From Ectobacillus funiculus (lineage in GTDB: Bacteria; Bacillota; Bacilli; Bacillales; Bacillaceae_G), in contig NZ_SCFM01000013.1 of assembly GCF_004138295.1 (NCBI RefSeq), positions 124,001-188,000 of the forward strand: a stretch of 64,000 nucleotides of DNA. The letters are read 5' to 3'. A program made the translations under genes and the position numbers. The notes beneath the pieces are model-generated. The model made no database searches. It saw nothing but the letters and a program-made list of their open reading frames with translations, and was not told the DNA's origin. Below, piece after piece: positions 33,041-40,852 of this stretch (positions within the stretch are counted from its first letter, which is position 1; each line of letters opens with the position of its first letter).

Positions 33041-33105
33041 TCTATATGACAGTTCAAGAACGCTGCTTCTTCGTATACTTTCTTAATGAAAAAGGAGAAT
33101 GAATA

Positions 33106-33768
33106 ATGAAGAATGAAAAAGCGGTTGTTGTATTTAGCGGCGGTCAAGATAGTACAACGTGTCTATTTTGGGCACTTGATCATTTCGCGGAGGTTGAGAC
33201 AGTTACGTTCAATTACAATCAACGGCATAGCCTAGAAATTGATTGTGCAGCCTCTATTGCGGAAGAACTTGGCGTTAAGCATACCGTACTAGATATGAGT
33301 CTATTAAACCAATTGGCGCCAAATGCGTTAACACGCGGCGATATTGAGATTGAACATAAAGAAGGAGAGCTTCCGTCAACCTTTGTGGACGGACGCAATT
33401 TGCTTTTCTTGTCATTTGCGGCGGTTTTGGCGAAGCAAGTCGGCGCGCGCCACATCATCACAGGCGTATGTGAAACAGATTTTAGCGGCTATCCGGATTG
33501 CCGGGACGTATTTGTAAAATCATTGAATGTGACATTGAATTTGGCAATGGACTATCAATTTGTAATTCATACACCTCTTATGTGGATCAATAAGGCAGAA
33601 ACATGGAAGTTGGCAGATGAGCTCGGGGCATTTAATTTCGTGCGCGAAAAAACACTCACTTGCTATAACGGAATCATCGGCGACGGCTGCGGGGAATGCC
33701 CGGCATGTAAGCTTCGTGCAGCTGGTTTAGCTGAATATGTAGCAGAGCGAAAAGGAGCGGGCGCATAA
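33106..33768 (+). CDS. queC: 7-cyano-7-deazaguanine (preQ0) synthase QueC
   Basis: A 220-residue ATP-dependent enzyme that converts 7-carboxy-7-deazaguanine and ammonia to preQ0. The PP-loop SGGQDSTT is at residues 11-18, and the C-terminal zinc site [17 protein letters not shown] has all four Cys. It is the first gene of queCDEF under the preQ1 riboswitch. The ATG follows AAAGGAGA. Its stop overlaps the queD start by one base. Confidence 0.97.
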   Translation: MKNEKAVVVFSGGQDSTTCLFWALDHFAEVETVTFNYNQRHSLEIDCAASIAEELGVKHTVLDMSLLNQLAPNALTRGDIEIEHKEGELPSTFVDGRNLLFLSFAAVLAKQVGARHIITGVCETDFSGYPDCRDVFVKSLNVTLNLAMDYQFVIHTPLMWINKAETWKLADELGAFNFVREKTLTCYNGIIGDGCGECPACKLRAAGLAEYVAERKGAGA

Positions 33769-34259
33769 TGGACAACTTCTTTGGTTTTCGCATTGTAGAG
33801 AATCTACAAAAAATAGACAAGGATATTCGTCGTGAGCAGCTCAAGTACCATAACAAACGGGTTATGGTGAGTAAGGAGTTTACATTTGATGCAGCGCACC
33901 ATCTGCATTGCTACGAAGGAAAGTGTAAAAACCTTCATGGCCACACATATAAAGTTGTTTTTGGCATTAGCGGCTATGTAAATGAAATCGGTTTGGCAAT
34001 TGATTTTGGTGACATTAAAGAAATTTGGAAGCAAGAGATTGAGATTTATCTTGATCATCGTTATTTAAATGAAACGTTGCCACCGATGAATACAACAGCA
34101 GAAAATATGGTTGTGTGGATTTTCGAAAAAATGGAAGAGGCATTGCAGCAAGACGAGCGTCAGTTGCAGTATAAAGGTGCGCGCGTAGAATTCGTTCGCT
34201 TGTACGAAACACCAACGAGCTATGCTGAAATGAGACGGGAGTGGATGGAGCTTGACTAA
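33768..34259 (+). CDS. queD: 6-carboxytetrahydropterin synthase QueD
   Basis: A 163-residue enzyme that makes 6-carboxy-5,6,7,8-tetrahydropterin from dihydroneopterin triphosphate. The zinc ligands lie in FDAAHHLHCYEGKCKNLHGHTYKV, with the catalytic Cys in the same segment. LDHRYLNE and ETPTSYAEM complete the family pattern. About 30 extra residues precede the core, as in Bacillus. It overlaps queC by one base and queE by eight, so the operon is translationally coupled. Confidence 0.96.
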   Translation: MDNFFGFRIVENLQKIDKDIRREQLKYHNKRVMVSKEFTFDAAHHLHCYEGKCKNLHGHTYKVVFGISGYVNEIGLAIDFGDIKEIWKQEIEIYLDHRYLNETLPPMNTTAENMVVWIFEKMEEALQQDERQLQYKGARVEFVRLYETPTSYAEMRREWMELD

Positions 34260-34968
34260 TATTCCCGTGTTAGAAATATTCGGACCGACCATTCAAGGAG
34301 AAGGAATGGTGATTGGACAAAAAACGATGTTTGTCCGTACTGCTGGCTGTGACTATCGTTGCACATGGTGCGATTCTGCTTTTACATGGGACGGTACAGC
34401 AAAGGATTTGATTCGGCAGATGAGCGCAGAAGACATTTGGCAGGAGCTAAAGCAAATCGGCGGGGACAATTTTTCGCATGTAACGATTTCAGGCGGCAAT
34501 CCTGCTCTGTTGAGCTCCTTAGGAGAACTTGTTCTTCTATTGAAAGAAAATGGCATTACAACGGCGATAGAAACGCAAGGAAGCAAATGGCAGGATTGGC
34601 TTCTCGCTATCGATGAAGTAACCGTATCTCCAAAGCCGCCAAGTTCTGGGATGGAGACAAATTTTACAATGCTTAGCACAGTGCTAACCAATCTAAAAGA
34701 TAGCCGTGTAAGCCTTAAGGTTGTTGTATTTGATGATACTGATTTTGCTTACGCAAAAGACATTCATGCCCGTTATCCGCACATCCCATTCTTTGTGCAG
34801 GTCGGCAATGACGATGTGCATACAACTGACGATACGCTGCTTATCTCACGGTTATTACGTAAATATGAATGGCTGATTGAGAAGGCAGTAAGCTGCAAGG
34901 AAATGAATGATGCAAAGGTGCTGCCGCAGCTTCATGCGTTAGTGTGGGGAAATAAGCGCGGCGTTTAA
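34252..34968 (+). CDS. queE: 7-carboxy-7-deazaguanine synthase QueE
   Basis: A 238-residue radical SAM enzyme. The cluster motif [12 protein letters not shown] is the CxxxCxxC form, preceded by [14 protein letters not shown], and SGGNPAL follows. It rearranges carboxytetrahydropterin to 7-carboxy-7-deazaguanine with Mg2+. The start is TTG inside the last codons of queD, behind GGGAG and TGGAG. Confidence 0.96.
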   Translation: MTNIPVLEIFGPTIQGEGMVIGQKTMFVRTAGCDYRCTWCDSAFTWDGTAKDLIRQMSAEDIWQELKQIGGDNFSHVTISGGNPALLSSLGELVLLLKENGITTAIETQGSKWQDWLLAIDEVTVSPKPPSSGMETNFTMLSTVLTNLKDSRVSLKVVVFDDTDFAYAKDIHARYPHIPFFVQVGNDDVHTTDDTLLISRLLRKYEWLIEKAVSCKEMNDAKVLPQLHALVWGNKRGV

Positions 34969-34987
34969 AATAGGAAGGGGATTTATC

Positions 34988-35485
34988 ATGACAGGACGTA
35001 AAGACGAGGAGCTAAAGGATGTTACGCTGCTCGGCAATCAAAACACAAAATATTTATTTGAATATTCACCAAGCATTTTAGAAACTTTTGATAATAATCA
35101 CCCAAGCCGGGATTATTTCGTAAAATTAAATTGTCCGGAATTCACAAGTCTTTGTCCGAAGACAGGACAACCAGACTTTGCGACGATTTACATTAGCTAT
35201 ATCCCAGAGATTAAGATGGTAGAAAGCAAGTCACTTAAGCTTTATTTGTTTAGCTTCCGCAACCACGGTGACTTTCATGAAGATTGTATGAATATTATTA
35301 TGAACGATTTGATTGAATTAATGGATCCTCGATATATTGAAGTGTGGGGCAAATTTACACCGCGCGGAGGTATCTCAATCGACCCGTACTGCAACTATGG
35401 ACGCCCGGGGACAAAGTATGAGAAAATGGCGGAGTATCGTTTGATGAATCACGATTTATATCCGGAGAAAATTGATAACCGTTAA
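34988..35485 (+). CDS. queF: NADPH-dependent preQ0 reductase QueF
   Basis: A 165-residue reductase of the short (YkvM-type) form that reduces the nitrile of preQ0 to the amine of preQ1. The catalytic Cys is in [17 protein letters not shown] and the QueF motif is [26 protein letters not shown]. It is the last gene of the queCDEF operon, followed by a strong terminator, and its product is the riboswitch ligand. Confidence 0.97.
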   Translation: MTGRKDEELKDVTLLGNQNTKYLFEYSPSILETFDNNHPSRDYFVKLNCPEFTSLCPKTGQPDFATIYISYIPEIKMVESKSLKLYLFSFRNHGDFHEDCMNIIMNDLIELMDPRYIEVWGKFTPRGGISIDPYCNYGRPGTKYEKMAEYRLMNHDLYPEKIDNR

Positions 35486-35519
35486 GAGAAAGCTTGTAAT
35501 ATAAAAGAGTCTATGAAAA

Positions 35520-35573
35520 ACAAAAGGATGTACGGAAGCAGTACTGTATGCTGCTTCTGTACATCCTTTTTGC
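35520..35573 (+). terminator. Terminator of queCDEF
   Basis: AAAGGATGTAC and GTACATCCTTT arms with an inner GAAGCAG / CTGCTTC stem are followed by TTTTT. Confidence 0.9.
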
Positions 35574-35600
35574 TTCCAAATGATATTTCTGCTAGCTTCA

Positions 35601-35786
35601 TTATGCCTGCTGCGCTACAATCGTATAATTTTTATGGTTAACAACGGTAAGAGGCTCCAAATCCAGTTCTCTATAATTCTCCATAATTGTTATATCTACA
35701 ATGACGGAGTTTTTATTCACTTTCTGCACACGCCCTTGCAAACCATTTTTAAATTCTACTACATCTCCAGCTTCTGCAATAATCAT
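35601..35786 (-). CDS. ykvS: YkvS (DUF2187) small protein
   Basis: A 61-residue protein with a small beta-barrel pattern (EAGDVVEFKNGLQGRVQKVNKNSVIVDITIMENYRELDLEPLTVVNHKNYTIV) that matches YkvS of B. subtilis over its length. YkvS also lies near the queuosine genes (ykvJ-M) there. Function is unknown; the fold resembles KOW/SH3-like nucleic-acid-binding barrels. I place the start at ATG 35786, 9 nt after GGGGAGAG. It is convergent with queF. Confidence 0.85.
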   Translation of the reverse strand: MIIAEAGDVVEFKNGLQGRVQKVNKNSVIVDITIMENYRELDLEPLTVVNHKNYTIVAQQA

Positions 35787-35792
35787 ATGCAC

Positions 35793-36103
35793 TCTCTCCC
35801 CATAAAAAAATTGGATAAGAAGACCTTGCTCAGTAGTCCTCTTTTGTTGTTTTCTCTATTTTGAACTATATTTACTAATTTGTAAATGTTTTCATACTCA
35901 TTTCAAAAAAAGATTTTTCATTTGTCAAGAAAAAAGAAGATTTTTGTCGAAAAAAAATAGATATTGACAATAAGATATAGATTGATTCATAGAAAGTATC
36001 GGTATATTTTACCTTTTAAGGAAATATATATCAATCATATATTTGCCCATATACCGTTTATCTCTTAGCGGTATGAGGAACTAGGTCGGGAGGGAGAGAC
36101 TTT
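35793..36103 (+). promoter_or_regulatory. AT-rich upstream region of the 53-aa membrane protein gene
   Basis: It contains TTGACA (35964-35969) without a clear -10 box. CGGTATAT (around 36000) has an inverted counterpart ATATACCG (around 36050), which can alternatively pair with CGGTAT at 36068-36074. These competing stems might form a switchable leader. Confidence 0.35.
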
Positions 36104-36265
36104 ATGGAGGTCTGGATTATCTTAGGTGTTTTAGTCATAATAGCATTGATATTTTGGGTGGCATCGTCTTCGAGAAAAGGAAAGCGTCATCATAGTGATT
36201 CTTCCTATACGAATGATTATGATAATGATTCCTCCGATGCTGGAGATGGAGGTGGAGGAGACTGA
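36104..36265 (+). CDS. Small single-span membrane protein with acidic tail (53 aa)
   Basis: A 53-residue protein. Residues 2-20 form a membrane helix (EVWIILGVLVIIALIFWVA), followed by a basic stop-transfer patch (SSSRKGKRHH) and a Ser/Asp/Gly-rich acidic tail ending DAGDGGGGD. GGGAGGGAG lies 8 nt before the ATG. I do not recognise a family. The Asp/Gly tail resembles the ends of some small Bacillus envelope proteins. Confidence 0.7.
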   Translation: MEVWIILGVLVIIALIFWVASSSRKGKRHHSDSSYTNDYDNDSSDAGDGGGGD

Positions 36266-36301
36266 CAGACAGCTATGACACGCTGTCTTTTTTGAATTGT
36301 A

Positions 36302-36381
36302 GGAGAAGCTGGAAGCGAATGTATCAGTGTAACTATGCCGCTGTTTTCGCTTAAAGGCTCGCCAATCGGCGAGTTTTCTTT
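36302..36381 (+). repeat. Dispersed repeat, truncated first unit of a tandem array
   Basis: Right 80 bp only, with the intact terminator hairpin GCTCGCC-AATC-GGCGAGTTTTC. Confidence 0.85.
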
Positions 36382-36516
36382 ACACTGTAGGGAGGTATAA
36401 ATTTCTAGCTGGACGTCAATTCGACGTAGTGAGAAATTTTAGGAATACAGTATAAGAGCAACTACGCCTCTGTCTTCGCCCAAGTGCAGGGCTTGCCAAT
36501 CGGCGAGTTTTCTTTA
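36382..36516 (+). repeat. Dispersed repeat, array unit 2
   Basis: Complete unit. It is about 95% identical by eye to the two units that follow. Confidence 0.93.
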
Positions 36517-36650
36517 CACTGTAGGGAAGTATAAATTTCTAGCTGGATGTCAATTCGACGTAGTGAGAAATTTTAGGAATACAGTATAAGGGCAACTACG
36601 CCTCTGTCTTCGCCCAAAAGCAGGGCTCGCCAATCGGCGAGTTTTCTTTA
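36517..36650 (+). repeat. Dispersed repeat, array unit 3
   Basis: Complete 134-bp unit; the hairpin stem is perfect (GCTCGCCAATCGGCGAG). Confidence 0.93.
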
Positions 36651-36784
36651 CATTGTAGGGAAGTATAAATTTCTAGCTGGATGTCAATTCGACGTAGTAA
36701 GAAATTTTAGGAATACAGTATAAGGGCAACTACGCCTCTGTCTTCGCCCAAAAGCAGGGCTCGCCAATCGGCGAGTTTTCTTTA
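36651..36784 (+). repeat. Dispersed repeat, array unit 4
   Basis: Complete unit, nearly identical to unit 3, ending 20 bp before the extended -10 promoter of the next gene. Confidence 0.93.
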
Positions 36785-36803
36785 TTTTTTGTTTATCATT
36801 GCA

Positions 36804-36812
36804 TGATATAAT
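36804..36812 (+). promoter_or_regulatory. Extended -10 promoter
   Basis: TGATATAAT is a perfect TGnTATAAT element. The predicted transcript start near 36819 leaves the ATG at 36825 without a ribosome site, which supports the GTG start at 36867. Confidence 0.65.
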
Positions 36813-36866
36813 AGAACGATAAGTATGATAAGAACAGGAAGTTTTCAAAAACGGAGAGTGAATGAG

Positions 36867-37490
36867 GTGCAAATCTCGTTGATTACGCACGGTCCTGTCA
36901 ACGTCCCTTCTTATTTTATGAGTACAACAGCATTTCATTTATGGTGGGAACAATACAAGCAGGCAGAACTGGTTCTGAATAGCACATTCCCAACAAAAAC
37001 GACTGACATAGTACGTCAGGCAAAGCGAGTGGTCACGAGCGATGCAACGTGTGCGGTTCAATCTGCAGCATCGTTCATTTCTTCACTTTCTTTTGTACAA
37101 AACAACTTGTTTCGCGAAATATCCGTGCCTAGATGCTTGCCAACTGTACCTTGGCTGAAATTAAAGCCATCGGCATGGATGATGCTTAGTCGAGCGCTTT
37201 GGCTTGCAGACTGTAGTAATAACAGTGATCATACAGAATCATACAAGCAGGCGGAGCAACGCGCCCAGCAGGCAGCTGATTTGCTAATAGGCTATGCGCT
37301 GTGCGACTCTAAAATTGTCTTAATTGGTCATGCCTTCTTCAATGCTATGATTGCGAAGGAGTTAAGAAAAAAAGGTTGGACAGGACCTTTATGGACAGAC
37401 AGTCGTAACTGGGGATGCACAACATATCGTTATTCCAAGGTATTTGCAGGAAAATCACTTGAATATAAAGTAGGGTTTACACCTAGTTAA
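36867..37490 (+). CDS. Histidine-phosphatase-fold protein, degenerate
   Basis: A 207-residue protein that looks like a diverged phosphoglycerate-mutase/histidine phosphatase. It opens with MQISLITHGP, where the canonical reading is LIRHG: the His remains but the Arg is Thr. Near the C-terminus KIVLIGHAFFNAMIAKELRKKGW corresponds to the second VxxHGxxIRxL motif with GHA in place of HGG. Loss of the first Arg suggests altered or no phosphatase activity. The GTG start at 36867 is 8 nt after GGAGAG; an in-frame ATG at 36825 is only 6 nt from the predicted transcript start. It is a single gene. Confidence 0.7.
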   Translation: MQISLITHGPVNVPSYFMSTTAFHLWWEQYKQAELVLNSTFPTKTTDIVRQAKRVVTSDATCAVQSAASFISSLSFVQNNLFREISVPRCLPTVPWLKLKPSAWMMLSRALWLADCSNNSDHTESYKQAEQRAQQAADLLIGYALCDSKIVLIGHAFFNAMIAKELRKKGWTGPLWTDSRNWGCTTYRYSKVFAGKSLEYKVGFTPS

Positions 37491-37617
37491 AGAAAGTTCA
37501 TCGATTGGCGAGCCATCAGGCGAAGACAGGGGCGTAGTTGCACTTACACTGTACTCCTAAAGTTTCCGGCTACGTCAAATGACTTCTAGCTGGAAATGTA
37601 TAATTTCTGGTGCAAAT
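37489..37617 (-). repeat. Dispersed intergenic repeat, minus copy
   Basis: Complete copy overlapping the stop codon of the preceding gene; the terminal stem is partly mutated (AGTTCATCGATTGGCGAGC). Confidence 0.85.
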
Positions 37618-37653
37618 AAAAACGCAATCCCATGTAGAAGGATTGCGTTTTTG
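37618..37653. terminator. Terminator
   Basis: AAACGCAATCC / GGATTGCGTTTTT with a 9-nt loop. Confidence 0.85.
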
Positions 37654-37730
37654 TCTGCTAGAACTTTCATGCAGGTTGCTTGACTACGAGAACAAAGCTG
37701 ATCAATTCCACTTTTCTTGTAAACAGGCTC

Positions 37731-37759
37731 TTGTCGGTTTCTGGAAATAACGGTACAAT
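37731..37759 (+). promoter_or_regulatory. Promoter of the 64-aa gene
   Basis: TTGTCG, a 17-bp spacer and TACAAT (37754-37759), 23 bp before the start codon. Confidence 0.55.
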
Positions 37760-37782
37760 AAGTACTTGCAGAGGTGAAGTCT

Positions 37783-37977
37783 ATGGATCAATCAATAGTT
37801 AATGAGATTTTAGATAAATTAAAGAGCGGTGAGCTGCATGAATATACTGTAACCAAAGAGGTATTTTACTCCTTTCGGGAAGTGTTGGTGAATAGACCGG
37901 ATTTTAAGCATTTTCGCGGTGTTGCCCAGCATGGAGGAATTGTGGTGTACACATACATGGAAACACCGCGTTCCTAA
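37783..37977 (+). CDS. Hypothetical protein (64 aa)
   Basis: A 64-residue soluble protein with a helical N-terminus (MDQSIVNEILDKLKSGELHEYTVTKEVFYSFREVL) and a short beta end (GGIVVYTYMETP). GAGGTGA lies 6 nt before the ATG. No family recognised. It is probably co-transcribed with the next gene, 52 nt downstream. Confidence 0.7.
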   Translation: MDQSIVNEILDKLKSGELHEYTVTKEVFYSFREVLVNRPDFKHFRGVAQHGGIVVYTYMETPRS

Positions 37978-38029
37978 ACAATGATAGGGAACTGCAGCTA
38001 ATATTATAAAAACAATAGATGGGGAGGGA

Positions 38030-38386
38030 ATGAGCTTGGGAGAATTTAAGCAAAAGCGTCTCACACATTGGGATTATATGTGGAAGGATGAACAAGGCAG
38101 ACGGTTTATGGGGATGGTGCTTTTGCCTGCAAATCGTAAAAGAGCGGGGCGCTATTTATGGGAATTGAAAAAACAGCTTGCTGATGCATACAAAAGTAAG
38201 CTCTATGTTCCGATTACCATTTTACATCAAGATTCCTTCTTAGATATAGATGGGCGTATTTGTGCGGTAAGCGATGATGAAAATATGATAACCATTCAAG
38301 ATTTGGCTGGTAGCTACTATACAGTGCGAATTAGCGATGTCTTGCATATTGAGTATAAGAATGAAGGCGGAAACAGCTCAGAGTAG
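38030..38386 (+). CDS. Hypothetical protein (118 aa)
   Basis: A 118-residue soluble protein, basic in the first half (FKQKRLTHWDYMWKDEQGRRFMG) and with a beta-rich second half (FLDIDGRICAVSDDENMITIQDLAGSYYTVRISDVLHIEY) that could be a small Sm- or SH3-like barrel. The start is uncertain: ATG 38030 lies only 2 nt after GGGGAGG, while the TTG at 38036 has ideal spacing. The terminator stem overlaps its stop codon. Confidence 0.7.
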   Translation: MSLGEFKQKRLTHWDYMWKDEQGRRFMGMVLLPANRKRAGRYLWELKKQLADAYKSKLYVPITILHQDSFLDIDGRICAVSDDENMITIQDLAGSYYTVRISDVLHIEYKNEGGNSSE

Positions 38387-38397
38387 GGCTGTTTTTT
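38371..38397 (+). terminator. Terminator overlapping the stop codon
   Basis: AAACAGCTC-AGAGTA-GGGCTGTTT (one G-T pair) followed by TTT; the stop codon lies in the loop. Confidence 0.75.
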
Positions 38398-38401
38398 GCA
38401 T

Positions 38402-38527
38402 TTTAGAAAAGCATACCTTTCCAGCTAGCAGCGAATGCGATGTAGAGAAGATTTTAGGACCAAAGTATAAAGACAACTGCGCTTCTATCTTCGCCTAACG
38501 GCTCGCCAATGATAGCGGGTTTTCAGA
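38402..38527 (+). repeat. Dispersed intergenic repeat, diverged copy
   Basis: Complete length but many substitutions; the terminal hairpin reads GCTCGCCAATGATAGCGGG and no longer pairs well. Confidence 0.75.
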
Positions 38528-38614
38528 GAAATACTAAGGATTATCTGATATAGCAGCAAATTGGATATAGTGCACGCACAGATGAAATTTTGTCTTTACT
38601 AAGTTCAGCCCCCT

Positions 38615-38767
38615 TTATATTTGCCGATCTGAATCTTCTTTTGTCTGCTGCGTTTGCTGATGTTTACGATAATTGGCGCACTTTTCTTTAAAGCAAACTG
38701 TTTTTGTTCCCAGGGGAAGCTGCGCCTTATATTTTTCATAGCACCAGCATATTTCTTTATTTTCCAT
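38615..38767 (-). CDS. Small cysteine-rich protein (50 aa)
   Basis: A 50-residue protein with five Cys/Trp-rich positions: CWC at 7-9, then C25 and C30 (MENKEICWCYEKYKAQLPLG, then TKTVCFKEKCANYRKH). The CxC...CxxxxC spacing could hold a metal ion. GAAGGGAG lies 8 nt before the ATG. No family recognised. A longer overlapping frame at 38605-38787 on the same strand lacks a ribosome site and has shadow-like composition. Confidence 0.72.
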   Translation of the reverse strand: MENKEICWCYEKYKAQLPLGTKTVCFKEKCANYRKHQQTQQTKEDSDRQI

Positions 38768-38908
38768 TGTACACACTCCCTTCTCAATCAGTGTAGCAAA
38801 GAAAGAATAAGAATGGCTAAATAATTTAAAAAAGGATTGTTGAAAGCCACTGGGCGTTGTAACATAGAATTAGTAAGGATTTCCAAAATCAAAAGGGAGG
38901 AGATAGCT

Positions 38909-39751
38909 GTGAAAGAGCAGGCAGCTTGGAAGATAAATGGTTTTATTGGATTGTTATTATTGCTTGTGATTCTTATATTCGCCGCGTACTTTAGTATTGT
39001 GCAATACAATCCTTTATACCTCATTTTTGCCGCGGTCCTGGCCATATTCGTATTAACGGGGCTGACAATTGTGCAGCCGAACGATTCTGTAGCCGTAATA
39101 TTTTTCGGAAAGTATATGGGGACCATTCGGGATGATGGTTTCTTTATTACAATTCCTTCCATCCGCAAACGTGTTTCTTTGCGCGTGCGCAACTTTAATA
39201 GTGATACGTTGAAGGTTAACGATGTAGACGGGAATCCCATTGAAATTGCTGCGGTTGTCGTATTTAAGGTAACAGATACAGCTAAAGCATTGTTTGATGT
39301 GGAAAACTATCGAGAATTCGTACGTATCCAAAGTGAAACTGCACTTCGTCATGTAGCGACAAAGTATCCGTATGATACGGATACTGAGAAAGCGTGGTCA
39401 CTTCGCGGAAATGCAGAGGAAATTGCAGAAGAGTTGGCCCGTGAGCTGCAAGTGCGTTTGAATGTATCCGGTGTAAAAGTGCTAGAGGCACGCCTTACTC
39501 ATTTAGCATATGCCCCTGAAATCGCAAGTGCTATGCTGCAGCGTCAACAGGCAACAGCTGTCGTGGCGGCGCGTCAAAAAATTGTAGAGGGTGCAGTCGG
39601 AATGGTCGAGGCGGCGCTTGAACAGCTGGATCAGAGACAAGTCGTACAGCTAAGCGAAGATATGAAGGCACAAATGGTAAGCAATCTGATGGTCGCGATC
39701 GTATCAGAAAAAGGAACACAGCCCGTGATGAATGCTGGGACCTTGAAATAG
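38909..39751 (+). CDS. SPFH/stomatin-like membrane protein
   Basis: A 280-residue SPFH-domain protein. Two adjacent membrane segments (about 10-30 and 34-55) are followed by the SPFH domain (TIVQPNDSVAVIFFGKYMGTIRDDGFFITIP, SLRVRNFNSDTLKVNDVDGNPIEIAAVVVFKVTDT) and a helical C-terminus (LQRQQATAVVAARQKIVEGAVGMVEAALEQL). Such proteins oligomerise at the membrane and organise microdomains or proteases. The GTG start is 6 nt after GGGAGGAG; the frame is open for 24 more codons upstream without a better site. It is a single gene. Confidence 0.88.
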   Translation: MKEQAAWKINGFIGLLLLLVILIFAAYFSIVQYNPLYLIFAAVLAIFVLTGLTIVQPNDSVAVIFFGKYMGTIRDDGFFITIPSIRKRVSLRVRNFNSDTLKVNDVDGNPIEIAAVVVFKVTDTAKALFDVENYREFVRIQSETALRHVATKYPYDTDTEKAWSLRGNAEEIAEELARELQVRLNVSGVKVLEARLTHLAYAPEIASAMLQRQQATAVVAARQKIVEGAVGMVEAALEQLDQRQVVQLSEDMKAQMVSNLMVAIVSEKGTQPVMNAGTLK

Positions 39752-39845
39752 GCCTGCCTAAAGAGAAACGAGAAAGATTTTTTCTACTATGCAGCTATTT
39801 CAGTCCTTCTCTCTTAATATACTAGTTTGGAAATGTTAGCCGTTT

Positions 39846-39883
39846 GAAACATTTATAAGGTGATTGTAACAATCAAATGTTTC
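39846..39883 (+). terminator. Stem-loop after the SPFH gene
   Basis: GAAACATTT / AATGTTTC outer arms with an inner TGATTG / CAATCA stem, then TTTG. A weak terminator, or a leader element of the RNA region that follows. Confidence 0.45.
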
Positions 39884-40223
39884 TTTGCTTGAGATATCAG
39901 CCTGTAAGCTGGCATTTTTGTGGCTCTATAAAGAGAGAGTATATCTAGTATAATAAAGGGAGAAAAGCGAGGAAAAAAGAGGGTTTCCGTTGATTTATTT
40001 AGGTTATTTCCCAGGAAAACCAGAATATTGACGGGAAATAATACCTTTACACGCACATTATATAATGAAGTCTGCTCTTTCGAATATGTGACGTTTGTAA
40101 CAATTATGCTACAAAGATCTATATGAATAAACCGGAGTTGATTTTACAAAAAAACTATTTCTTTGTAAAATGCCTCTAGACACATCGCCGCAGGCAACAG
40201 AAAGGAGAGAGAAAAACGAGGTA

Positions 40224-40265
40224 ATGCCTCGCTGGTACCTTGTTTCATGGGACATCATGCCTTAA
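40224..40265 (+). CDS. Candidate 13-codon reading frame in the structured RNA
   Basis: ATG to TAA encodes MPRWYLVSWDIMP. A GAGG lies only 2-3 nt before the ATG, inside the stem CGAGG/CCTCG that also covers the start codon. A stronger AAAGGAGAG lies farther upstream at 40201. The Trp/Tyr-rich peptide ends in Pro before the stop, as some ribosome-arrest leader peptides do (TnaC, for example). No regulated gene directly follows. Translation is speculative. Confidence 0.3.
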   Translation: MPRWYLVSWDIMP

Positions 40266-40361
40266 GGCAAAACACAAACTTTATATGTAGTGCACTTGTT
40301 CGCGTCAAAGCTTATCGGCTAAACCCCGTAAAACTCAAAGCATGCGCGAGAAATAAGTAGC

Positions 40362-40395
40362 CAAGCCTCTCGGGTCCCAGGAGGCTTCTTTTTTT
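40362..40395 (+). terminator. Terminator of the structured RNA
   Basis: AAGCCTC / GAGGCTT stem with an 11-nt loop, followed by CTTTTTTTT. Confidence 0.85.
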
Positions 40396-40399
40396 TGTA

Positions 40400-40526
40400 T
40401 GGTAGAGGTATAATTTTCCAGTTAGAAGCAAGTTCGATGTAGCAGGAAATTTTAGGAACAAAGTGTAAGTGTAACTACGCTTCTGTCTTCGCCTGACGGC
40501 TCGCCACTCAGCGAGTTTTCTCTATA
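40400..40526 (+). repeat. Dispersed intergenic repeat
   Basis: Complete copy directly behind the RNA terminator; the terminal stem carries substitutions (GCTCGCCACTCAGCGAG). Confidence 0.85.
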
Positions 40527-40852
40527 GAAAAGCGTATCTTTCGCGCTCAAGGATGTTTATCCTGTTTGCTCTCTTTGTTTCCTCACAAATCTGCCTTGGA
40601 TGTTCTTTCTTCAATTTTCTTCTTATGTTGCATAAATTGTCGCTTCCCTTAAAACATTTCTGCAAATTCCCTTCTTTTTCTCCATATTCATACATTTAAT
40701 CTTTAGGATGAACTAGAAAATACATTGACAAGTTCTCGTAAATACACTGTATTGACATGCTATTTATAATGTAGTTTCATATGTTTTGTACGTCTTTTTG
40801 GAACGGCTCTTTCTTTGTCGAAAAACAAATTCTTTTGCTCAAAATAAATCTG
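40527..40852. other. Intergenic region, no gene seen
   Basis: AT-rich DNA before the nrd promoter. A TTGACA occurs at about 40724, but no coding frame with a ribosome site is present. Confidence 0.4.

Larger units (their letters stand above)
40130..40396 (+). ncRNA. Unidentified structured RNA with own terminator
   Basis: A stretch of about 265 nt between the SPFH gene and nrdI, with dense secondary-structure potential. ATTTTACAAA / TTTGTAAAAT forms a 10-bp stem (40141-40171). CGAGG-TAATG-CCTCG is a hairpin over a tiny start codon (40217-40231). GCCTTAAGGC is palindromic (40259-40268). It closes with a rho-independent terminator (40362-40395). The base composition is more GC-rich than the flanks. 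I compared it from memory with 6S, SRP, tmRNA, RNase P, T-box, SAM, cobalamin and c-di-AMP elements and found no convincing match. The 5' end is not defined. Confidence 0.55.

Noticed and set aside
38605-38787. A 60-codon minus-strand frame
   Set aside because: It overlaps the better-supported 38615-38767 gene in another frame and lacks a Shine-Dalgarno.
39989-40030. 13-codon TTG frame (MIYLGYFPGKPEY)
   Set aside because: Weak ribosome site and no context; kept only as a curiosity near the unassigned RNA.
40130-40396. Assignment of this RNA as a c-di-AMP, cobalamin, SAM or T-box element, 6S RNA or tmRNA
   Set aside because: Fragments such as GGCTAAACCCCGTAA look suggestive, but required consensus blocks of each family are missing.
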